Below are positions 1-4,466 of a stretch of 7,792 bases of DNA, piece by piece. The translations under genes were made by a program, and so were the position numbers. The stretch is from RGIG1959 sp051877215 (GTDB lineage: Bacteria > Bacillota > Clostridia > Oscillospirales > Acutalibacteraceae). The notes under the pieces are model-generated. The model saw nothing but the letters and a program-made list of their open reading frames with translations, did no database searches and was not told the DNA's origin. Positions within the stretch are counted from its first letter, which is position 1, and each line of letters starts with the position of its first letter. The DNA lies in contig JBJEIR010000173.1 of NCBI GenBank assembly GCA_051877215.1, positions 1 to 7,792 on the forward strand, given 5' to 3'.

Positions 1-154
1 CGTCACCGCCTGGACGCATGAGATTAAAGAGATGATGGGCGGCATGGGCATCAATTCCATCGAATCGCTGAAGGGCAATCGCCTGATGTTGCGCGGCGTC
101 GGTTTGAACGAAAAGGAACTGGAGATCCTCGGTATCCGGCACGCGGGAGAATAA
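1..154 (+). CDS. FMN-binding glutamate synthase core subunit (GltB2-like), C-terminal fragment
   Basis: Only the last 50 codons are present, read from base 2 to the TAA at 152-154; the gene begins upstream of the window. The fragment contains HEIKEMMGGMGINSIESLKG followed by a short tail with LRGVGL and ILGI. From memory this matches the end of the stand-alone FMN/Fe-S synthase domain of archaeal-type glutamate synthase, where the TIM-barrel domain ends in an 'E-SLxGNR..LRGVGL' stretch. The family converts 2-oxoglutarate plus ammonia, channelled from glutamine, into glutamate on a reduced FMN. The identification is supported by the downstream ferredoxin, flavoprotein and GXGXG-domain genes, which together make a split glutamate synthase. 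The catalytic and cluster-binding residues lie outside the window, so activity cannot be judged here. Confidence 0.8.
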   Translation, partial: VTAWTHEIKEMMGGMGINSIESLKGNRLMLRGVGLNEKELEILGIRHAGE

Positions 155-207
155 GCACGGAACGGTTCGGGGAATTCTCGGCGTGCGAAGAAAGGACGGC
201 TAAGTCT

Positions 208-654
208 ATGAAACGGGTATATGTCAATGAAAAATGGTGCCTTGGCTGCCATTTGTGTGAATATTATTGCGCTTTTGCCAATTCCGGCTGTAAAAGCATG
301 GTCAAGGCGCTCAAGGGCGTGACGATCAATCCGCGCATCCGAATAGAAGAGGGGGATGGGATCAGCTTTGCGGTATCCTGCCGTCATTGCAGCGAGCCGC
401 TGTGTGTGAAAAGCTGTATTTCCGGCGCACTGAGTATACGGGACGGCATCATTCATATCGATCAAAACAAATGCGTCGGCTGCTTTACCTGTGTGCTGTC
501 CTGCCCCTACGGCGCCATCATGCCCGCGTCGGATCACAGCGTGATGCAAAAATGTGAGCTGTGCACCGACAACGCGCAAGGGGAGCCGGCCTGCGTCAAG
601 GGCTGCCCGAACCGCGCCATTGTGTTTGAAGACAGAGGAGGCGATGAGCTGTGA
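208..654 (+). CDS. Polyferredoxin, four [4Fe-4S] clusters, HycB/NrfC-like electron-transfer subunit
   Basis: A 148-residue soluble iron-sulfur protein without signal peptide or membrane segment, so probably cytoplasmic. Sixteen cysteines form four cluster motifs: C11-C14-C17-C21, C58-C61-C66-C70, C89-C92-C95-C99 (followed by Pro), and C116-C119-C129-C133 (followed by Pro). The wider spacings in the second and fourth motifs are typical of the HycB/NrfC/DmsB family of electron-transfer subunits, not of simple 2[4Fe-4S] ferredoxins. C28 is an additional cysteine outside these motifs. The start at 208 is preceded by AAAGGA (191-196). The stop overlaps the next gene's GTG start by 4 bp, which suggests translational coupling with the flavoprotein. 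Between GltB2 and the FAD protein its likely job is to carry electrons from NAD(P)H to the synthase core, replacing the Fe-S part of the usual GltD small subunit. That role is inferred from context; other redox partners are possible. Confidence 0.85.
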   Translation: MKRVYVNEKWCLGCHLCEYYCAFANSGCKSMVKALKGVTINPRIRIEEGDGISFAVSCRHCSEPLCVKSCISGALSIRDGIIHIDQNKCVGCFTCVLSCPYGAIMPASDHSVMQKCELCTDNAQGEPACVKGCPNRAIVFEDRGGDEL

Positions 655-1883
655 ATATCGTGGTCATCGGCAATTCCGCCGCTGCCGTCGGTTGCATAGA
701 GGGGATCCGCGAGAATGATCGGGATGCTCGGATCACCGTGATTTCAGATGAGCCGCATCACACCTATTCCCGCCCGTTGATCTCGTATCTTTTGTACGGC
801 AAGACGGATGAGCAGCGCATGAAATACCGCCCCGACGATTTTTATGAAAAAAATGAGGTAACAACCATGCTCGGCCGCAAAGCGGTCGGCATCGACGCCG
901 CGGCGCATACCGTGACGCTGGAAAACGGAGAAACGGTGTCGTATGATAAGCTGCTCGTCGCGACGGGCTCCCGTCCGTTTGTCCCGCCCATGGACGGGCT
1001 GGATACGGTGCAGAAAAAATTCAGCTTTATGACGCTTGCGGACGCACGCGCCCTTGAAATGGCCGTCAACCGCCAGTCGCGCGTGCTGGTTGTCGGCGCG
1101 GGACTGATCGGCTTAAAATGCGTGGAAGGCATTGCCGATAAGGTCAAAAAGGTGACGGTTGTCGATTTGGCGGACCGCATTTTGCCGAGTATTTTGGATG
1201 AGACCGGCGCCAAAATGGTGCAGTCGCATATCGAATCCAAAGGGGTACAGTTCTATTTGTCCGACAGTGTTGAACGCTTTTCGCAGGATACGGCCACACT
1301 CAAAAGCGGTGTGCAGATTCCGTTTGATGTGGTGGTGGTCGCCGTCGGCGTGCGCCCGAATGTCGAACTCGTAAAGGAGGCGGGCGGCGAGGTCGGACGG
1401 GGTATTCGAACGGATGTCTTTTGCCGTACCGATCTGCCCGATGTGTATGCGGCAGGCGACTGCACCGAAAGCTATGATATCACAAAAGGGGAGAGCCGCG
1501 TGCTCGCGCTGCTTCCCAATGCGTATATGCAGGGGGAAAGCGCCGGACGCCATATGACGGGCGATGACAGTCATCCGTACGATAAAGCCATTCCGATGAA
1601 TGCCATCGGTTTCTTCGGCTATCACATCATCACCGCGGGAAGCTATGACGGCGAGGTGTACAGCGAAAAGACGGACAACAGCTATAAACAGCTTTTCTAT
1701 CGGGATAATGTGCTCAAAGGCTATATTCTGATCGGTGATGTGGCGCGCGCGGGGATTTATACCGCGATGATCCGCAACCGCACGCCGCTGGATGAAATTG
1801 ATTTTGAACTGATTTGTCAAAAGCCGCAGCTCATGGCGTTTTCCAAGGCGGAACGGGAAAAAGATCTGAGTATGCCGCATTGA
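651..1883 (+). CDS. NAD(P)H-dependent FAD oxidoreductase (NirB/rubredoxin-reductase-like)
   Basis: A 410-residue two-dinucleotide-fold flavoprotein of the pyridine nucleotide-disulfide oxidoreductase class. The N-terminal FAD-binding fold is at residues 2-33 (VVIGNSAAAVG). TYSRPLISYLL (38-48) resembles the same place in nitrite reductase NirB and NADH:rubredoxin reductases and has no redox-active Cys. ATGSRP (104-109), the NAD(P) fold VLVVGAGLIG (145-154) with E159, VGVRPN (232-237) and the second FAD motif YAAGDC (266-271) follow. Residues from about 305 form a C-terminal domain like that of rubredoxin reductases. The start is GTG at 651, overlapping the ferredoxin stop (GTGA) and preceded by GAGGAGG (633-639). 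It probably oxidises NAD(P)H and passes electrons to the upstream ferredoxin for glutamate synthase, in place of GltD. Cofactor choice (NADH or NADPH) is not clear. A less likely alternative is an independent NADH oxidase or ferredoxin reductase. Confidence 0.85.
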   Translation: MNIVVIGNSAAAVGCIEGIRENDRDARITVISDEPHHTYSRPLISYLLYGKTDEQRMKYRPDDFYEKNEVTTMLGRKAVGIDAAAHTVTLENGETVSYDKLLVATGSRPFVPPMDGLDTVQKKFSFMTLADARALEMAVNRQSRVLVVGAGLIGLKCVEGIADKVKKVTVVDLADRILPSILDETGAKMVQSHIESKGVQFYLSDSVERFSQDTATLKSGVQIPFDVVVVAVGVRPNVELVKEAGGEVGRGIRTDVFCRTDLPDVYAAGDCTESYDITKGESRVLALLPNAYMQGESAGRHMTGDDSHPYDKAIPMNAIGFFGYHIITAGSYDGEVYSEKTDNSYKQLFYRDNVLKGYILIGDVARAGIYTAMIRNRTPLDEIDFELICQKPQLMAFSKAEREKDLSMPH

Positions 1884-1884
1884 T

Positions 1885-1913
1885 CCGCGACAGGGGTTCC
1901 TGCGCGGTTGTTT
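1885..1913 (+). terminator. GC-rich stem-loop with T-rich tail between flavoprotein and GltB3 genes
   Basis: Two bases after the flavoprotein stop, CCGCG (1885-1889), a bulged A (1890) and CAGG (1891-1894) pair with CCTG (1899-1902) and CGCGG (1903-1907) around a GGTT loop. The stem has 9 bp, 8 of them G-C. It is followed by TTGTTT (1908-1913). This has the shape of an intrinsic terminator with a short, imperfect T-tract, so partial termination or transcript processing is more likely than a full stop. It lies inside an apparent operon and could lower expression of GltB3 or mark a regulated attenuation point. The pairing is seen directly; the function is inferred. Confidence 0.5.
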
Positions 1914-1933
1914 CGGAAAGGATGAAGGGTATC

Positions 1934-2656
1934 ATGACAATAGAAGCCGGATTGCAGCATTTTCGGCTGCTCAATGAACAGATCAGGGAGTGCGACGATG
2001 ACACGGTGGTGATTGAAAACTGCACGGGACAGCGTTATGTTGCCGACGGGCTTTCGGGGAAAACCGTTGTCATCAACGGTACGCCGGGCAATGCGCTGGG
2101 TGCCTATCTGAACGGCGCGACGCTGATTGTCAACGGCAACGCGCAGGAGGCCACGGGCGATACCATGAACGAAGGCAGCATTGTCATTCACGGCAATGCG
2201 GGGGATGCGACCGGTTATGCGATGCGCGGCGGGCGTATTCTTGTCAAGGGCAACACAGGCTATCGCGCCGGCATCCATATGAAGGCGTATAAAGAAAAGT
2301 CTCCTGTTCTTGTAATCGGCGGACACGCGGGCAGCTTTCTCGGAGAATATCAGGCCGGCGGCCTGATTGTGGTGCTGGGTCTTGACGGCGACGGCGAAAC
2401 CTTCCATTCCAATTTCTGCGGCACGGGCATGCACGGCGGAAAAATGGTGGTTCGGTGCAGCCACAAGCCGAAGCACCTGCCCCCGCAGCTCCTTTGCGAG
2501 GAGGCGGATGAGGAACAAAAATCGGCTATCCGCGCACATGTGGAGGCGTTTTGCGATGCGTTTGACTATGACTGTGATAAGATTATGGATCATACATTCT
2601 ATGTGATAACGCCCGACACAAAAAATCCGTATAAACAGATGTATGTTTATAATTGA
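1934..2656 (+). CDS. Glutamate synthase GXGXG-domain subunit (GltB3-like)
   Basis: A 240-residue free-standing version of the C-terminal right-handed beta-helix domain of glutamate synthase. About six glycine-rich turns are visible between residues 40 and 195, for example NGTPGNALGAYLNG (48-61), NGNAQEATGDTMNEG (67-81), HGNAGDATGYAMRGG (86-100) and KGNTGYRAGIHM (105-116), ending with GTGMHGGKMVVR. In full-length GltB this domain is structural and helps shape the ammonia tunnel; it has no active site of its own. It completes the split synthase with GltB2. I chose ATG 1934 because the frame is also open upstream to an ATG at 1814, but that would overlap the flavoprotein by 70 bp and encode the 1885-1907 hairpin. 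An in-frame ATG at 1922 is too close to its purines. GAAGGG (1924-1929) and GGAAAGG (1915-1921) precede 1934. The stop codon lies inside the -35 region of the next promoter. Confidence 0.85.
   Translation: MTIEAGLQHFRLLNEQIRECDDDTVVIENCTGQRYVADGLSGKTVVINGTPGNALGAYLNGATLIVNGNAQEATGDTMNEGSIVIHGNAGDATGYAMRGGRILVKGNTGYRAGIHMKAYKEKSPVLVIGGHAGSFLGEYQAGGLIVVLGLDGDGETFHSNFCGTGMHGGKMVVRCSHKPKHLPPQLLCEEADEEQKSAIRAHVEAFCDAFDYDCDKIMDHTFYVITPDTKNPYKQMYVYN
2630..2651. promoter_or_regulatory. Perfect 22-bp dyad immediately upstream of the -35 box
   Basis: TATAAACA (2630-2637) and TGTTTATA (2644-2651) are exact reverse complements separated by GATGTA. The element covers the last coding codons of gltB3 and ends one base before the -35 hexamer. 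Its position and symmetry suit a dimeric regulator's operator, and its AT-richness would also suit an UP-element. In RNA it could form an 8-bp stem with a six-base loop. The loop has G at position 4 but G, not A, at position 1, so it does not meet the A1/G4 rule of known ANTAR target hairpins. No regulator can be named from sequence. Confidence 0.45.
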
Positions 2657-2681
2657 CCTTGTGGTCATTATGGTGTATAAT
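2653..2681 (+). promoter_or_regulatory. Housekeeping-sigma promoter for the ANTAR regulator-carAB-dapF unit
   Basis: TTGACC (2653-2658, five of six consensus bases) and a perfect TATAAT (2676-2681) are separated by exactly 17 bp. Transcription should start around 2687-2689, roughly 90 bases before the ANTAR gene. The -35 box overlaps the TGA stop of gltB3, so this promoter lets the downstream genes be expressed separately from the glutamate synthase operon. The sequence upstream of the -35 is AT-rich. It is the only strong promoter I can recognise in the window. Confidence 0.8.
2654..2667. promoter_or_regulatory. Dyad overlapping the -35 box, possible operator
   Basis: TGACC (2654-2658), a TTGT spacer and GGTCA (2663-2667) form a perfect 5-bp inverted repeat covering five bases of the -35 hexamer and part of the spacer. 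A protein bound here would block RNA polymerase, so repression is the natural reading. The short arms mean a chance occurrence is possible. In read-through RNA the same bases form a small tetraloop hairpin. Confidence 0.35.
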
Positions 2682-2682
2682 A

Positions 2683-2712
2683 GAGAAGCCGATGCGAAGG
2701 CGTCGGCTTCTT
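2683..2712 (+). promoter_or_regulatory. Strong leader stem-loop upstream of the ANTAR gene, possible weak terminator
   Basis: Bases 2685-2695 pair with 2700-2710 around a GAAG loop: 11 bp with one T-G wobble. An A-T and a G-T pair at the base can extend it to 2683/2712. Only TTCTT trails the stem, so it is a poor intrinsic terminator by itself. The predicted start of the local promoter (about 2687-2689) falls inside the left arm. The full stem therefore forms only in RNA reading through from the glt genes, whereas the local transcript would begin with a shorter stem of about 8 bp at its 5' end. Possible roles are partial termination of the glt operon or protection of the 5' end. Confidence 0.45.
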
Positions 2713-2730
2713 GAACTGTCTGACAGGTTC
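2713..2730 (+). promoter_or_regulatory. Second, weaker leader stem-loop
   Basis: GAACTGT (2713-2719) pairs with ACAG (2723-2726) and TTC (2728-2730) around a CTG loop, with G2727 bulged, giving about 7 bp. It directly abuts the preceding stem-loop, so the leader carries two hairpins in tandem. ANTAR proteins are known to act on paired RNA hairpins, but those have six-base loops with A1 and G4, and neither hairpin here fits. The remaining leader (2731-2776) contains only the AGGAGG ribosome site at 2761-2766. Confidence 0.3.
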
Positions 2731-2776
2731 CGCTTTGAAGGGCTTTTGGTCTGACGGCGAAGGAGGTGCATGAGCG

Positions 2777-3346
2777 ATGAGCGGCGTATTGTTGGTATCT
2801 TCCTTGGGAAAACCGCGGGAATTCCTGCAAGCTCTTTTGAATGAATCGGGCATGGACGCCGTCAAAACAGCGGACAGCTGTGCCGCCGCGCGCCGCGCAC
2901 TGCAATCGGAGGAGCCGGAGCTGGCGGTGATCAATGCGCCTGTCGGGGACGAAAGCGGGCTGGAGCTGGCGCGCGAAATCGCTCACAGTACCACGGCGTC
3001 GGTAATTTTGCTGCTCAAGGCGGACAGCGATCCGATGCTGTTTGAAAAAGCGGAGCAAAACGGGGTGCTTGTGTTGGAAAAGCCCCTGAGCCGTCAGCTT
3101 TTTCTGCAAACGGTGCGTATCGGCGTGGCCACCCGTCAACGGCTGCTGTGGCTGAAGAACGAAAATCATTCGCTGCAAAATAAGATCGAAGAGATCCGCC
3201 TGATCGACAGAGCCAAGTGTACGCTGATACAATATTTGGGACTCAGCGAGCCGCAGGCACACAGATATATCGAAAAGCAGGCGATGGATCGCCGCACCGG
3301 GCGGCTTGAAGTGGCAAAAGGTATTTTGAAAACCTACGAAACCTAA
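2777..3346 (+). CDS. ANTAR-domain response regulator (NasT/AmiR type) with degenerate receiver
   Basis: A 189-residue cytoplasmic regulator. Residues 1-118 form a CheY-like receiver fold, a linker helix follows, and residues about 133-189 are the ANTAR RNA-binding domain. The ANTAR core RAKCTLIQYLGLSEPQAHRY (145-164) followed by AMDRR (169-173) and EVA (178-180) matches the family pattern closely. ANTAR proteins bind leader-RNA hairpins and promote antitermination, most often in nitrogen genes. In the receiver the phospho-acceptor Asp is replaced by N53 (VINAP), the acidic pair near the N-terminus by S8-S9, while the Lys-Pro (K102-P103) is kept. Phosphorylation control is therefore unlikely. 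ATG 2777 sits 10 bases after AGGAGG (2761-2766); the ATG at 2770 is out of frame. No histidine kinase is adjacent. Its neighbours suggest a link with glutamine use; its RNA targets are not identifiable here. Confidence 0.85.
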   Translation: MSGVLLVSSLGKPREFLQALLNESGMDAVKTADSCAAARRALQSEEPELAVINAPVGDESGLELAREIAHSTTASVILLLKADSDPMLFEKAEQNGVLVLEKPLSRQLFLQTVRIGVATRQRLLWLKNENHSLQNKIEEIRLIDRAKCTLIQYLGLSEPQAHRYIEKQAMDRRTGRLEVAKGILKTYET

Positions 3347-3362
3347 AAGCAAAGGACTGAAA

Positions 3363-4466
3363 ATGAGTATGAATGAGCAGACCGCGTACCTTGTATTGGA
3401 AAACGGCAAGGTGTTCCGCGGCCATCCCTTCGGAGCAGGAGGAGAGGCTGTCGGAGAGATCGTGTTCACCACCTCAATGACCGGATATCTGGAGACCTTG
3501 ACCGATCCCAGCTATTACGGTCAAATTGTCGTTCAGACATTTCCGCTCATCGGCAACTACGGGGTGATTCCCTCTGATTTTGAAAGCGAAGCGCCCGCGC
3601 TGAACGCGTATATTGTCCGTGATTGGTGTCAAGAACCCTCCAATTTTCGCAGCGAGGGAGATCTTGACACTTTTTTAAAACAGAATAACATCGTCGGTCT
3701 TTACGACATTGATACGCGGGAACTGACCCGCATCGTGCGTGAGGTCGGCGTGATGAACGCCAAAATCACAACGGATATCCGCGATATGGCCGCCATTCAA
3801 AAGGAGCTTCGCGGCTATGCCGTGACAAAGGCGGTGGCGTCGGTCGGCTGCTCGCAGGAGACGGTCCTTCACCCCGACGGCGCTCCGGTCGCAAGGGTGG
3901 TTTTGTGGGATTTCGGCGCCAAACGCAATATCGCACGCGAGTTGGTCAAGCGCGGCTGCGAGGTGACGGTCGTGCCGTCGGATACGACGGCGCAGCGTAT
4001 ACGCGCGCTTTCGCCCGACGGACTGATGCTTTCAAACGGTCCGGGTGACCCGGCGGAAAACACGGGGATCATCAAAGAGCTTTCTTCGCTGCTCGCGGAT
4101 AAGCTCCCGACCTTCGGCATCTGCCTCGGGCATCAGCTTTTGGCGCTCGCGCACGGCGCGCGCACCGAAAAGCTGAAATACGGTCACCGCGGCGCCAATC
4201 AGCCGGCGCAGGAGCTTGACACCGGGCGGGTATATATCACCAGTCAGAATCACGGCTATACCGTTGTGGGAGAAAGTCTGCCCGCCGGCGCGCGCGTCAG
4301 CTTTGTCAACGCCAACGACGGCACCTGCGAAGGGGTTTCGTACGACACGGAAAATGCGTTTTCGGTGCAGTTCCACCCCGAGGCTTCGGCCGGACCGCTC
4401 GATACCGCGTTTCTTTTTGACCGCTTTATTGAGAAGATGAGAGGAGGCGAAAACGGATGCCGCTGA
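3363..4466 (+). CDS. carA: Carbamoyl phosphate synthase small subunit (glutamine amidotransferase)
   Basis: A 367-residue protein, normal for CarA. The N-terminal subunit-interface domain is at about residues 5-135 (FTTSMTGYLETLTDPSYYGQ, then QTFPLIGNYGV). The class-I glutamine amidotransferase domain is at about 175-360, with LSNGPGDP, the nucleophile elbow GICLGHQ with C254, and HPEAS with H338 and E340, so the Cys-His-Glu triad is complete. It hydrolyses glutamine and passes ammonia through a tunnel to CarB, making carbamoyl phosphate for pyrimidine and arginine synthesis in the cytoplasm. The start has AAAGGA (3351-3356) six bases upstream; an in-frame ATG at 3369 is possible but lies further from it. 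It is 16 bp behind the ANTAR gene and overlaps carB by 10 bp, so all are probably co-transcribed from the promoter at 2653-2681. I see no PyrR-type leader site. Confidence 0.95.
   Translation: MSMNEQTAYLVLENGKVFRGHPFGAGGEAVGEIVFTTSMTGYLETLTDPSYYGQIVVQTFPLIGNYGVIPSDFESEAPALNAYIVRDWCQEPSNFRSEGDLDTFLKQNNIVGLYDIDTRELTRIVREVGVMNAKITTDIRDMAAIQKELRGYAVTKAVASVGCSQETVLHPDGAPVARVVLWDFGAKRNIARELVKRGCEVTVVPSDTTAQRIRALSPDGLMLSNGPGDPAENTGIIKELSSLLADKLPTFGICLGHQLLALAHGARTEKLKYGHRGANQPAQELDTGRVYITSQNHGYTVVGESLPAGARVSFVNANDGTCEGVSYDTENAFSVQFHPEASAGPLDTAFLFDRFIEKMRGGENGCR

Noticed and set aside
155..207. Possible promoter or terminator in the gap before the ferredoxin gene
   Set aside because: Only short dyads (GCACG/CGTGC, GAAC-G-GTTC) and a ribosome site are present; there is no convincing -35/-10 pair and no T-tract, so operon continuity is the simpler reading.
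1814..1933. Longer GltB3 start at ATG 1814
   Set aside because: It would overlap the flavoprotein by 70 bp, the extra 40 residues look unrelated to the family, and they would include the terminator-like hairpin; family homology begins after 1934.
2630..2730. Canonical ANTAR dual-hairpin target in the leader
   Set aside because: Known targets have two six-base loops with A at position 1 and G at position 4. The loops here are GATGTA, TTGT, GAAG and CTG, so none qualifies, although GATGTA has the G4.
2770..2776. ATG at 2770 as start of the ANTAR gene
   Set aside because: It is out of frame with the receiver domain and only three bases from AGGAGG; ATG 2777 gives the correct frame and spacing.
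1817..3472. Very long minus-strand open frame (551 codons) across gltB3, the control region, the ANTAR gene and the start of carA
   Set aside because: Its translation is rich in His, Arg and Leu without recognisable motifs, it lies antisense to three well-supported genes, and it is explained by GC-biased third positions of the plus-strand codons.
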